The notes under the pieces: generated by a model
What the model was told of the DNA's origin: nothing
Seen by the model: the letters and a program-made list of their open reading frames with translations, nothing else
The model's database searches: none
Origin: Hohaiivirga grylli
Lineage (GTDB): Bacteria > Pseudomonadota > Alphaproteobacteria > Rhizobiales > Beijerinckiaceae
Length of the DNA: 64,000 bases
NCBI RefSeq assembly: GCF_039655745.1
Contig: NZ_JBBYXI010000002.1
Coordinates: 744,001-808,000 of the forward strand
Direction of reading: 5' to 3'
Shown here: piece after piece, positions 7,653 to 17,544 of the stretch
Layout of the letters: each line of letters starts with the position of its first letter
Numbering within the stretch: position 1 is the first letter of the stretch
Position numbers and translations under genes: made by a program

Positions 7653-10600
7653 TTATCTGTCAGGAGCAACCGGAGCGTTCTGTCCACCTGTACCAAATAG
7701 CTTTCTAAAAATTCCAGGAGCAACAGCTGAGAGTGGATTGACTGCGACAGCCGGTGATCCAATATTACCAGTCAGGCGGAAATTGACACCAAACAGGCCA
7801 CCATATTGTCCGCCTCCCAAAATTGTTCCCAGAATTGGCACCTGCGCAAAAGCATTATTCAGTCCGTAAGCCGGGACGAATGTACCCGCAACATCCAGTT
7901 GATTACGGGCAAAGTCCATATAACCATCAAGAGTAAAGCCAATCTGCATTCCCCAGATAGCGCCATCCTTGAAGTCAATCCTGTTGTTGTTCTTTACAAA
8001 ATCTACACGAGCTTTCGTAAAGGCCACATCATTTATGTCAATGCGGCGAGAGCCTGTTCCCTGGGTCTGGCTTGGAACGATACGCTTTAGAGCGGGTTCG
8101 TTTCGGATGGAGAAATTTCGCACCATCACAAAACCGTTCTGGCTACCATTACCCATTGCCATTTCAACTAGCAGATCACCATTATAGATACGTCGATAAA
8201 CATCAAAGTAACGCAGGAATGAACCTGCATTTGCTGATTGTACCGTGATACTGGGCGAACCGTTACTGGTCGTTGTCTGGCCTGTTACCACAGCCGAGCC
8301 GATTTTCCCTGTCATCTGTAATTGTCTGAGAGAGCCGGAGCGAACACCGGCTTTGATATTAGCTCGTGTTATCGCTTCATCATTAAAGCCTGTCAGAATA
8401 TTGAGCATAAGATCAAGATCGAGATTCAAGCCGTTGTTATTTCTGGAATCATTCGCCTGTCCCCGTTGAGAACTATTAGAGGAACTTCCTGTCAGCGCCT
8501 TTATAACAGGCCGTGCATCACCAAGATTACCACGGATAACGGTCTTGAAGACATTGTCAGCCTTGCTGACTTTTACCTGCATGTCATCGCCTTGCGATAA
8601 CTGAAAACGGGAAAGGTCAGCGCGAATGAAATTCCCATCATCATCCAAGGTTGCTTTTCCCGAGAAACGAATCCCAGCATCCAACTGCATATCGTTGATG
8701 TCTGTTCCGTCATCTTTCTCTACGGCGAAAAGTGATAATTTACCGGCTCGCCCAGATGGCTTTACCCAGCCGGGAATCAGATTATTAATGGCGATTTTCG
8801 TTAAATCAGCCTCTACACGATAGTTATTATGCTCACCTGCGCCCAAGTCCAGAGTAACTTTTACTGGCATGATACCAGTCATTTGAGAACCAAAGTCCAG
8901 ACCTTTACGGGCACGGGCTGCATCATCCAGCGAGAAGTTTAAAACGCCTGTACCTTTGCCAACAGCAGGCTGATTAACGACAATTGTAGCCGGATAACCA
9001 GCCAGCATACCGGCCCCCTTCATCGCAAGGGTTCCAGTATCATAACTTACATCAAAATCTGCCTTCTCAAGCCTGTCTTCACCCAGGGCTTTCTCGAGGG
9101 TCATATTCGTAATTTTACCTGAAACCTTAATCGGCAATTCGGCAAACTTGGGAATATCATTGATTGCCAACCCAATTTCGAGCGCCAGATTGACATTCCC
9201 CTTAATATCTTCAGGTTTTACGTCCCAAGTAAATGCTTCCTGAGTTTTTGGAAGCTTAAGGAATGCCGTTAAGGCATCTGCTCCAGATTCAACTTGTGCT
9301 TTTACAATGCCAACCGTTGATTTATTCCAGAAATTAATGAGATCAAACGAGACTGTCGGGACCTTGATGACACGGTTCCCGGGGAAATCAATGACAGCAT
9401 TTGTCCCCTGAACATACGCGTTCTCGCCCGTTACCTTAACCTTCACATTTGCTTTTTTGAGATGAGGCAATCCTTCTGTTGGCAGGAAAGTTCCATCTCT
9501 CACGTCAAAATCCACGAAAAGTGAATCGTCCGGAATGGAGCCACCATTCATGGCGCCCTTAACAACATCACCCGCTAGACTGATATGTATTGTGCCCTTA
9601 TCAGCAATACCACCAAGTAAGCTCTTCAGCAGATAACGTCGCGGTCCAGAGGCTGTGATTTCAGGCCATAATCGCATAACAGAGCGCATCTGTGTGTTAT
9701 TCAGCGCAATATCGACAGCAATTGCTTTCGGGTCCGTTGCATTACCATAGGTACCTTTGATCTGGACATCGAGATCAGGCCCTTTGAAGTACAACCGATC
9801 AAGGGTGATCACCCCATTACCCGTTGCTTCCGCTTCCATCGTATCAACCTGAAACGGTTTATCACTTGGCGTCACACCACTGAGGACAGAATCTTTTGCC
9901 TGAAGCTTCACACGCCAGGGTTGGTTCGCCCGGATATCAGCAGCACCGGTAATATGGAAATCTGTATCTCCAGCCTTGAAATCAAATTTATTGATTGCCA
10001 TCTGGCGGATTGCTTCATTCCAGCTGACTTCCACTAACGAATTATCGACATATAAAGGCGTCGCATCCTTGTCGTGTACGTCAATCCGCCCTTCACCGGT
10101 TCTGAATGTACCTTCCAGCTTATTGAGGATACCATTTACGAGTGTGACATCCGCCTTCCCTGACATATTCAGTGTCGTTGATGCAGGTAAAGAGGAAAGC
10201 CCTGAAAGGAACAGGAGATCCTGCACCGGAGCATTCTCAAGATTAAGGGATAACTGATAGCCGCGGTCGATGCGCATGGCATACCCCCAAAGCTTCCAGT
10301 TCCCTCGCACACTGTTCATACTTGCTTCAAATGTCCGGCCTTTATTAACAGTCCGCTCAAATTTTGCATCTACACGGGAGAACCTTGCCCGGACAAGTTT
10401 TCGGTTATCAATCAGTGTCAGACGCAGGTTTGTAAACTCTGCCCGCTTTAACAGGCCAAGGGGGCCATCAGTACCGGCTACAATATTAATGAATGCCTCA
10501 ACCCCTTGAGAAACCATTGATTGCCCATGGGCCTCACCATAGGTCGCAGCATTTGTTTTTTGCTCAGAAGCAACAGTATTTATTTCAGTCTGTGTCGGTG

Positions 10601-11102
10601 TCGCATCTTTGGAAATGCCAATTTCACCCTGCTCAACAGGGATGAAAGTAATTGAGCCGTCATTATTAATGGCTCCCACAACCTGCAAATCCAGAAATTC
10701 AATAATCTTAGGAGTTAAGCGCCCGAACAAAAGTGAAAATGTATCAACGCTGATAATCGTATTCGGGGCTCGTAACTGTACCTTACCCTCTCCGTTTCGA
10801 ATCTCCAGACCACGGATGCGAAGAGCAAATGATCCGTGATCCAGTTCAAGCGCAGAATCATTCAATGTGACCTGCCAGTCTGATTCGAAATAATTCGACA
10901 TACTGGAGATAACCTGAGAAGACAGCCCTGGGAATGATAATGGTCCGTTTTGTAACCGTAGATACAAACCGCCCAAGGCAGCAGACGCCAGCACAACCAG
11001 AGCAACCAGAACACCCAAAAACCAAATGAAAAAACGGTTTTTGCGCTTCCCGTGCGGTGCTATCTTATCCGCACTTTCGATTTTATTTTCACTGTCAGTC
11101 AT
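7653..11102 (-). CDS. AsmA-like envelope protein (YhdP/DUF3971-type, very large)
   Basis: The product has 1149 residues: a short basic cytoplasmic N-terminus, one membrane anchor (about residues 24-47), then a long periplasmic portion rich in beta-strand patterns. The first segment (LQNGPLSFPGLSSQV, then FALRIRGLEIRNGEGKV) and the C-terminal AsmA-like region (VAGTFVPAYGLNNAFAQVPILG) are typical of the AsmA superfamily. Relatives such as YhdP and TamB form periplasmic bridges involved in lipid transport to the outer membrane; that role is inferred here. Length fits YhdP-like proteins better than AsmA. The gene stands alone on the minus strand, divergent from bcp, and shares a terminator with tyrS. 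Confidence 0.82.
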   Translation of the reverse strand: MTDSENKIESADKIAPHGKRKNRFFIWFLGVLVALVVLASAALGGLYLRLQNGPLSFPGLSSQVISSMSNYFESDWQVTLNDSALELDHGSFALRIRGLEIRNGEGKVQLRAPNTIISVDTFSLLFGRLTPKIIEFLDLQVVGAINNDGSITFIPVEQGEIGISKDATPTQTEINTVASEQKTNAATYGEAHGQSMVSQGVEAFINIVAGTDGPLGLLKRAEFTNLRLTLIDNRKLVRARFSRVDAKFERTVNKGRTFEASMNSVRGNWKLWGYAMRIDRGYQLSLNLENAPVQDLLFLSGLSSLPASTTLNMSGKADVTLVNGILNKLEGTFRTGEGRIDVHDKDATPLYVDNSLVEVSWNEAIRQMAINKFDFKAGDTDFHITGAADIRANQPWRVKLQAKDSVLSGVTPSDKPFQVDTMEAEATGNGVITLDRLYFKGPDLDVQIKGTYGNATDPKAIAVDIALNNTQMRSVMRLWPEITASGPRRYLLKSLLGGIADKGTIHISLAGDVVKGAMNGGSIPDDSLFVDFDVRDGTFLPTEGLPHLKKANVKVKVTGENAYVQGTNAVIDFPGNRVIKVPTVSFDLINFWNKSTVGIVKAQVESGADALTAFLKLPKTQEAFTWDVKPEDIKGNVNLALEIGLAINDIPKFAELPIKVSGKITNMTLEKALGEDRLEKADFDVSYDTGTLAMKGAGMLAGYPATIVVNQPAVGKGTGVLNFSLDDAARARKGLDFGSQMTGIMPVKVTLDLGAGEHNNYRVEADLTKIAINNLIPGWVKPSGRAGKLSLFAVEKDDGTDINDMQLDAGIRFSGKATLDDDGNFIRADLSRFQLSQGDDMQVKVSKADNVFKTVIRGNLGDARPVIKALTGSSSNSSQRGQANDSRNNNGLNLDLDLMLNILTGFNDEAITRANIKAGVRSGSLRQLQMTGKIGSAVVTGQTTTSNGSPSITVQSANAGSFLRYFDVYRRIYNGDLLVEMAMGNGSQNGFVMVRNFSIRNEPALKRIVPSQTQGTGSRRIDINDVAFTKARVDFVKNNNRIDFKDGAIWGMQIGFTLDGYMDFARNQLDVAGTFVPAYGLNNAFAQVPILGTILGGGQYGGLFGVNFRLTGNIGSPAVAVNPLSAVAPGIFRKLFGTGGQNAPVAPDR

Positions 11103-11255
11103 TCAGAATCGTCTGCTCTCGTTTACGGCTATCTAGCTACGGTTTTCACAAATATGTGTTACAAAAGCGGCGCGTCTATCTCTTTTACGATATCTTATAG
11201 GGATAGTATTCTTAAGTTGCCTGACAAACCGGCCTAATCGAAGAGGAAATTCGCC

Positions 11256-11720
11256 ATGTCACTATCCGTGGGTAGCCCTGCACCAGATTTTGATTTGCCT
11301 GCCTCAACAGGAAAATCATTAAGTCTCAAAGACTTTCATGGCAAAAAGCTCGTCATATACTTTTATCCAAAGGACGATACGAGTGGCTGTACCCTTGAAG
11401 CGCAGGACTTCCAAAAACTGTTGAATGATTTTCACAGCGCAGGAATTACGGTCATTGGTGTATCTCCCGACAGCATGAAAAAACACGATAAGTTCTGCGA
11501 TAAAAACAACCTGACATTCCCTCTTCTCTCTGATGAGGAAAAGGTCATGTTAAATGCCTATGGCGTCTGGGTTGAGAAAAGTATGTATGGTCGCAAATAC
11601 ATGGGTGTCGAGCGTACAACCGTATTAATCGACCCGAATGGCAAGATCGCGCAAATATGGCCTAAAGTTAAGGTCACAGGCCACGCAGAAGAAGTGCTCG
11701 CAGCAGCAAAGGCACTTTAA
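11256..11720 (+). CDS. bcp: Thioredoxin-dependent peroxiredoxin, Bcp/PrxQ family
   Basis: This cytoplasmic thiol peroxidase reduces H2O2 and organic hydroperoxides using thioredoxin. The 154-residue protein has the thioredoxin-like start GSPAPDFDLPASTG and the peroxidatic cysteine in DDTSGCTLEAQDF (Cys45). The E. coli-type resolving cysteine five residues later is absent; instead Cys81 (HDKFCDKNN) lies 36 residues on, the spacing known for PrxQ enzymes with a distant resolving cysteine. It is monocistronic between the AsmA-like gene and prfB, and a terminator follows directly. Confidence 0.95.
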   Translation: MSLSVGSPAPDFDLPASTGKSLSLKDFHGKKLVIYFYPKDDTSGCTLEAQDFQKLLNDFHSAGITVIGVSPDSMKKHDKFCDKNNLTFPLLSDEEKVMLNAYGVWVEKSMYGRKYMGVERTTVLIDPNGKIAQIWPKVKVTGHAEEVLAAAKAL

Positions 11721-11721
11721 T

Positions 11722-11753
11722 AAAAAAAGCCGGCAAACGCCGGCTTTCTTTTT
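11722..11753. terminator. Bidirectional intrinsic terminator between bcp and prfB
   Basis: A perfect stem AAAGCCGGC/GCCGGCTTT with a 4-base loop is flanked by A-rich sequence on the left and T-rich sequence on the right, serving converging bcp and prfB. Confidence 0.88.
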
Positions 11754-11770
11754 ATGAATAACCATTGATA

Positions 11771-12899
11771 TCAATCGATATCCTCAACCTCTTCCCCGCC
11801 ACCATAAACACGTTGGGCAAGAGAGGCCTCCATGAATTCATCAAGTTTACCATCAAGCACATCAGATGGTGCGGTAGACTGAACTCCTGTCCGCAGGTCT
11901 TTGACCAGCTGATATGGCTGCAGAACATAAGACCGAATCTGATGTCCCCACCCGATATCTGTTTTAGAGGCAGTATCTGCATTCGCCTTTTCTTCGCGAA
12001 TTTGCAGCTCACGCTCATAAAGACGAGACCGGAGCATTGCCCATGCGGTGGCACGATTCTTGTGCTGGGAGCGTTCCTGCTGACAGGAAACTACGATCCC
12101 TGTTGGAATATGCGTAATACGAACGGCAGAATCTGTCGTATTAACGTGCTGCCCGCCGGCACCTGAGGCCCGGAAGGTATCAATACGGCAATCGGATTCC
12201 TTCACTTCAATATTGATATTGTCATCAATGACCGGGTAAACCCAGATTGAAGCAAAACTGGTATGACGGCGCGCATTGGAATCATAAGGTGAAATACGGA
12301 CAAGACGGTGAACGCCCGCTTCCGTCTTCAGCCAGCCATAAGCATTATGCCCTTTGATCTGAATCGTGGCACTCTTGATGCCAGCTTCTTCACCATCGGA
12401 AATTTCAAGCAGGTCAACTTTGAAGCCGCGACGCTCTGCCCAACGCATATACATACGCTGCAGCATAGAAGCCCAGTCCTGACTTTCTGTACCACCTGCC
12501 CCGGAATGAACTTCCAGAAAGGTATCGTTTGAATCAGCTTCGCCAGAGAGCAATGTCTCAACCTGACGGCGAGCAGCCTCGGCCTCAAGAGCACGAATAG
12601 CCTCTTCGCCCTCTTTGATCGTATCCTGATCATCTTCCATCTCCCCTAATTCAATAAGGGTGACGGCATCATCAATTTCACGCTCGATACGTGAGATGGA
12701 CTGGATTTGATCTTCCAGCGTGGTCCGCTCGCGCATAATCTTCTGCGCAGCATCTGCATCATTCCAGAAGTCAGGATTCTCAGCCTGAGCATTCAGCTCA
12801 GCAAGGCGTTTCTGGGCTACATCCCAGTCAAAGATGCCTCCTCAGCAGCCCAACAGACTGCTTTGCGGCATCTAACAAATGTTCAATCTCTGCGCGCAT
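11771..12899 (-). CDS. prfB: Peptide chain release factor 2, with programmed +1 frameshift
   Basis: RF2 terminates translation at UGA and UAA. The first 23 codons run from the ATG at 12899 (MRAEIEHLLDAAKQ...) to CTT, followed by an in-frame TGA at 12830-12828. A +1 shift onto GAC continues as DWDVAQKRLAELNAQ and then without interruption to the stop, giving 375 residues in all. The peptidyl-hydrolysis motif GGQ is present in SGAGGQHVNTTD. The stop-recognition tripeptide reads SPY (ISPYDSNARRH) where E. coli has SPF. A naive gene call would start at the internal ATG at 12736 and miss 54 residues. It lies downstream of mrcA, with its own start region in the 135-base gap. Confidence 0.95.
12828..12842 (-). 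promoter_or_regulatory. Programmed +1 frameshift site of prfB
   Basis: On the minus strand the order is AGGAGG (12842-12837), CAT, CTT, TGA, then C. This is the classical RF2 autoregulatory site: an internal Shine-Dalgarno element three bases before the slippery CTT codon and an in-frame UGA followed by C. When RF2 is scarce the ribosome slips to read GAC. All elements are intact. Confidence 0.95.
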
Positions 12900-13034
12900 G
12901 ACTACTTACATCAAAATAAAAAGATAAAGACTATCTACAGACCACACCGTGGCAAGTAAACAGCCAAGACAAAAATGTTTATGGGTGAGAACAAAATAGC
13001 CCTCACCCATACATTCAATCAAAGTTTCTGTTTG

Positions 13035-15488
13035 CTACCAGCCACCAAACAAGCCGCGACTACGGGGGGCTTCCTGTGGTGGAGGTTCAGCTGCACCGCC
13101 ACCATCATCGTAGTAGCCACCATCACTGTCATTTTCCATCGTCGGGAAATAATCAGGTGGTGTTGTGCCTGGCTTGAAGGCTTCTGTAACGATACCCCGT
13201 CCACTTTCACCCTGACCGGCTCGTAAACCTGTTGCACCAACCACACGTATCAGCTTGATACCTGCAGGCACACGGAATGGTGTTGCCGGCTTATCCTTCA
13301 GGGCCATTGCCATGAAATCACGGAATACAGGTGCCGCATATTGACCGGCTGTTGCCGAATTCCCCAGAGAACGTGGACGATCATATCCAAGGAAGACGCC
13401 AACAGTCAGATCCGGAGAAAAGCCCATGAACCAGACGTCTTTAGCATCGTTAGTCGTCCCTGTTTTACCAGCAAGCGGCTTACCAACGGAGCGGACAATC
13501 TGAGCCGTACCACGATTGACCACACCTTCAAGGATGGATGTGATCTGGTAGGCAGACAATGGATCAAGAACCTGCTCACGGTTATCAATCAATGTGGGCT
13601 CATCCTGCCCATCCCACTTTGCCACATCACACTCAGGACATTTGCGCTCATCATGGGAGTAAATGGTCTTGCCCGTACGATCCTGAACACGATCAATCAG
13701 TGTTGGCTTAATACGACGGCCACCATTATTTAGAATAGAGTAAGCGGTTGTCATACGCAGAACGGTTGTTTCACCTGCACCAAGTGACATCGACAGCACG
13801 GGCAGCAGATCATCATAGATACCGAGACGACGGGCATAATCAACGACAAGGGGCATGCCAAGGAAGCTGGCCAGACGCACTGTCATCTGGTTCTTGGAAT
13901 ACTCGATACCGTAGCGTAAGGGTTTCGGCCCTGTACCACTTCGCTTACCATAGTTGGTTGGAGACCAGACGCCGACACCCGGCATATTAATTGTGATAGG
14001 ACCGTCAAGAATAGCCGTTGATGGTGTGTAGCCATTATCAAGCGCAGTTGCATAAACGATAGGCTTGAATGAGGACCCAACCTGGCGCAAAGCCTGCGTC
14101 GCACGGTTAAACTCACTCTGGTCATAAGAGAACCCGCCAACCATTGCGAGGACACGACCGGTATAAGGATCCATAGCAACGAGCGCACCAGAAATGGCAG
14201 GAACCTGACGAAGACGATACTGACCGGCCTTCCCTGTCAACGGTTCAACATAGACAACATCACCAGCTTTCAGGGCAGCGGCAACACCTTTGCGTGTCCA
14301 CTTAACGCCTTCAGCAGTAATGACACCTGTAATACGTTCAGCCTCTACTCGATTGCCTGCGATCTTTCTTGGACGCAAACCAATCTTGGCCTGATTACCA
14401 GAAACCTCAGTCACAACAGCAAGACGCCATGGATTGATATCGCCTAATGCTGGCAGCTCAGCCAGCTGAGCGCCCCATTCACCAGCGCTTAAATCAAGCT
14501 TTGTCTCAGTTCCGCGCCATCCTCTTGCCTCGTCAAACCGGACAAGACCGTCAACCAGAGCCTTTCGGGCCATGGCCTGCATCTTGGGATCAAGCGTTGT
14601 TCTGACAGAAAGGCCACCCTCATAGAGCTTGTCTTCGCCATAACGCTCAGAGATATCGCGACGAACTTCTTCGGCAAAATAACCGGCACTGATGCTGTTT
14701 GGAGAAACTCTTCTGGCAACAATTTCCAAAGGTTCTTTTTTAGCGGTTGCAGCTGTCTGCTGGTCAATATAGCCATTTTCCAACATACGTTCGATAACCC
14801 AGTTACGGCGTTCGATCGCAACCTTCTTGTGCAGAACCGGATGATAATTATTCGGAGCCTTTGGCAGAGCGGCCAGATAAGCGGCCTGCGCAACAGTCAG
14901 CTCATTAACGGATTTACCGAAGTAATTGAGAGCGGCCGCAGCAACACCATAACTTCTGTTACCCAGAAAAATCTCGTTCAGATAAAGCTCAAGAATATGA
15001 TCTTTGTTGAAAGTTGATTCTATTCTGAGGGCAATCAAAGCTTCACGGATTTTACGCTCATAGGAGCGTTCATTCCCAAGAAGGAAGTTTTTGGCGACCT
15101 GCTGGGTGATTGTTGAGGCACCCTGCTCACGCGCACTGCCTGAAGCGTTTTTCACCAGAGCACGGATCACACCCTCAGGATCAACACCCATATGCTTGTA
15201 GAAGTTCTTGTCCTCTGCCGACAGGAAGCTGTGAACCAGCAGTTTCGGCATCGACTGGATTGGCAGATAAAGCCGCCGCTCCTTGGCATATTCGGCCAGG
15301 ATGGAACCGTCTGAGGCATGGAAGCGCGTCATAACAGGCGGCTCATAATCCGCAAGCTGCTGGTGATCCGGTAGCCCTTCAGAATATTTGAAATAGAAGA
15401 AGACAGCAGCAGCCGCACCCAACACAAACAGGACGGCAGCAATACTGAAGAAAATACCGAAAAAACGAAGGATAAAGCGCATCCGCAA
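13035..15488 (-). CDS. mrcA: Penicillin-binding protein 1A (bifunctional glycosyltransferase/transpeptidase)
   Basis: This class A PBP polymerises and crosslinks peptidoglycan in the periplasm, anchored in the inner membrane. The 817-residue protein has an N-terminal membrane segment (about residues 5-33), then a GT51 domain with SAEDKNFYKHMGVDPEG and GASTITQQVAKN. The OB-like insertion follows, then the transpeptidase domain with the active-site SxxK (GSSFKPIVY), the SKN triad (EYSKNQMTV) and KTGTT. The C-terminus ends in a Gly/Pro-rich tail with acidic residues. It lies 177 bases after the amidase gene on the same strand; the pairing amiC-mrcA is usual in Hyphomicrobiales. An alternative start is the second Met, two codons in. 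Confidence 0.95.
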   Translation of the reverse strand: MRMRFILRFFGIFFSIAAVLFVLGAAAAVFFYFKYSEGLPDHQQLADYEPPVMTRFHASDGSILAEYAKERRLYLPIQSMPKLLVHSFLSAEDKNFYKHMGVDPEGVIRALVKNASGSAREQGASTITQQVAKNFLLGNERSYERKIREALIALRIESTFNKDHILELYLNEIFLGNRSYGVAAAALNYFGKSVNELTVAQAAYLAALPKAPNNYHPVLHKKVAIERRNWVIERMLENGYIDQQTAATAKKEPLEIVARRVSPNSISAGYFAEEVRRDISERYGEDKLYEGGLSVRTTLDPKMQAMARKALVDGLVRFDEARGWRGTETKLDLSAGEWGAQLAELPALGDINPWRLAVVTEVSGNQAKIGLRPRKIAGNRVEAERITGVITAEGVKWTRKGVAAALKAGDVVYVEPLTGKAGQYRLRQVPAISGALVAMDPYTGRVLAMVGGFSYDQSEFNRATQALRQVGSSFKPIVYATALDNGYTPSTAILDGPITINMPGVGVWSPTNYGKRSGTGPKPLRYGIEYSKNQMTVRLASFLGMPLVVDYARRLGIYDDLLPVLSMSLGAGETTVLRMTTAYSILNNGGRRIKPTLIDRVQDRTGKTIYSHDERKCPECDVAKWDGQDEPTLIDNREQVLDPLSAYQITSILEGVVNRGTAQIVRSVGKPLAGKTGTTNDAKDVWFMGFSPDLTVGVFLGYDRPRSLGNSATAGQYAAPVFRDFMAMALKDKPATPFRVPAGIKLIRVVGATGLRAGQGESGRGIVTEAFKPGTTPPDYFPTMENDSDGGYYDDGGGAAEPPPQEAPRSRGLFGGW

Positions 15489-15665
15489 TAGTTCCGCAAA
15501 AAATATCTGGCAGCAGCTAAAATTCTAGCTCACGAAGAGATAGTCAACCACCTGCTTTGGTCAAACAGAAATAAGGCGCTTCTTCAAGGTATAACACCCA
15601 AAAAAATGAAATATTTATCTGTTGCACACGCTTTCCTATACCTCTGTGTTCAAATCAGGGCAATT

Positions 15666-16895
15666 TTAGTTTGCAGGTCGCATCTGAAAATATTGATCTA
15701 TTGCCTTCACCAACGCTTCTGCCGAATTCTGCCGCCATTCTTCAGATTGTAACAAAGCGATATCCTCAGAACTCGACATATACCCTAATTCAATCAATGC
15801 AGAAGGCACATCAGGTGCCCGCAAAACACGAAACCCAGCCATGCGATGCGGGTTCTTATTTACGGGCATAACTTTTTCCAGATGATTCACCAGAATACCA
15901 GCCAGACGGCTCGAGAAACTGCGCGTTTCTCTCAGTGTCAGCTCCTGCAATATTCCTGCGACCTCTTCTGGTGCCTGTGCAACTTCAATCCCACCAACAG
16001 CATCAGCTTCGTTTTCTTTTTCAGCAAGACGGGCCGATTCAGCATCTGTCGCCTTTTCAGAACCAGTATAGATTGTGAAACCACGAACCTGCGCGGCAGA
16101 AATTGTATCAGCATGAATTGAGATAAATAAGTCAGCCCGTGCAGCCCGCGCCATATTCATACGTTCATCCAGAGCGACAAACACATCCGTATCACGTGTT
16201 AATGCAACACGATATTTCCCTTGCTCTTCAAGCAGATCACGCAGAGTCTTCGCAAATGCGAACACAATATCTTTCTCATTGATGTCACCCGCACGGGCAC
16301 CAGAATCAATCCCGCCGTGTCCCGGGTCAATCAAAACCAGCGGCCGATTATCATTATTGGTCATGGTCGGAGAACGGGTAGCAGATGGCGTACTTGCATT
16401 CGCAATGGCATCATTAATCGCGGCTTTATGGAAAATGTCCTGATCAACGCGGACAATTTCAAACGTTATTTTTGTCCGCCCATCTTCCAGTTTTTCAGAA
16501 CTCGTTTTGGTAACAGCAGCCGGGCGGGACAGTTCCAGAATAATCCGTGAACGTCCGGGCGCAAAAAGACCATATCGAAGTGCCGAGATAAGCCCCGACT
16601 TTCTCGGCTCCTTTTTCTCATTCATGTGGAAAGAAATTTCAGGGAGTTCGATAACGATACGATTTGGGCGTTCTATGACGAAAGTCTTACTTTCGACCTC
16701 TGATGTTATGGAGACAGAAAAAAATGTCTTGGTGCTGCCTTCTGAAGAAATCTGCATTTCATCAATCACATTTGCAGAAGATTCTGACAATGCAGATACA
16801 GACAACCCCAATAAACAGGAGAAAACACCTAAAACTAAAGCCACACAATGGAATGTTTTATGGAAAAACGACACTTTTTTACTTCCAATATGCAT
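15666..16895 (-). CDS. N-acetylmuramoyl-L-alanine amidase, AMIN plus Amidase_3 (AmiC type)
   Basis: This periplasmic zinc amidase cleaves the MurNAc-L-Ala bond, needed for septal splitting. The 409-residue protein has an N-terminal hydrophobic export segment (about residues 14-36), an AMIN domain (about 45-150, with FVIERPNRIVIELP) that in relatives targets septal peptidoglycan, and a C-terminal Amidase_3 domain (about 188-405). Zinc ligands are visible as His in DPGHGG, Glu in INEKD and His in SIHAD; a catalytic Glu occurs in ALIELGYMSS. It precedes mrcA on the minus strand and is divergent from rne. I leave the symbol empty because AmiA, AmiB and AmiC cannot be separated by eye. Confidence 0.93.
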   Translation of the reverse strand: MHIGSKKVSFFHKTFHCVALVLGVFSCLLGLSVSALSESSANVIDEMQISSEGSTKTFFSVSITSEVESKTFVIERPNRIVIELPEISFHMNEKKEPRKSGLISALRYGLFAPGRSRIILELSRPAAVTKTSSEKLEDGRTKITFEIVRVDQDIFHKAAINDAIANASTPSATRSPTMTNNDNRPLVLIDPGHGGIDSGARAGDINEKDIVFAFAKTLRDLLEEQGKYRVALTRDTDVFVALDERMNMARAARADLFISIHADTISAAQVRGFTIYTGSEKATDAESARLAEKENEADAVGGIEVAQAPEEVAGILQELTLRETRSFSSRLAGILVNHLEKVMPVNKNPHRMAGFRVLRAPDVPSALIELGYMSSSEDIALLQSEEWRQNSAEALVKAIDQYFQMRPAN

Positions 16896-17544
16896 ATTAA
16901 GTCCAAACCGAAAACTTGTTCTGCCCCGATGAAATCAATAAGAATTTTGTTAAAGATCTTACCTCAAAAACCCTGACTGTCTTTAACATGCCTCTTCTAA
17001 AGCAGCCAATCTGTCGGTCAATATCACATATAACACTTGCCAAAGGGTAGCATTGCTCTGTAATGACATAAGTAATGTCTGGATGTCCGCATCTGCGGCT
17101 GCTGTGATGAGAGATACGGTTGTATGGATCGATCTTGAAAACCACGCCCGACCGCCGGTGCCGAAAGGTACACAGGTTCCAAGACAGGCAAGTGTTTCGG
17201 CGAGAAATCGCCATGTTTTTCAACGATGACTGATCCGTCAGATCATCGGTTTCGCGAAAGGGCGAACGTGAGAATGGTTGCATTAACGAGGTCTGAAATG
17301 ACTGTCGTGCCAGCTCCATCCGCTGTGAAAACGCGCAGTTTTGCGCGTCGCGCCCTTTTTATTCCGGCTTCCAAGCTGGTCCACGCCCAAATGATGCGCA
17401 GCCATATGCGGCGCGCACAGGCGATCGGTACCAATTCGAACGCAATGATGTCTCTTTCCCACATGATGGATGAGGGACCCGACTCGCGCCCTGCGCGAAC
17501 AATGCCTACAATTGAGCTACAGATCGCCATGTTGAGAGTTCACC
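16896..17544 (+). other. Long intergenic region and probable rne leader
   Basis: This 649-base stretch separates the divergent amidase and rne genes. Several hairpins can be drawn: GGCGA-GAAA-TCGCC (17199-17212), a bulged stem GATGACTGA/TCAG-A-TCATC (17220s to 17246), and CGCGCA/TGCGCG followed by a T-rich stretch near 17331-17370. In enterobacteria RNase E controls its own mRNA through a structured 5' leader; this may be an equivalent. A weak promoter candidate is TTGCCA (17037-17042) with TAATGA 18 bases on. Short open frames are present in both strands but look non-coding. Confidence 0.5.

Noticed and set aside
13019..13246. 75-residue minus-strand frame in the mrcA C-terminal region
   Set aside because: It overlaps the PBP1a reading frame and has no separate support.
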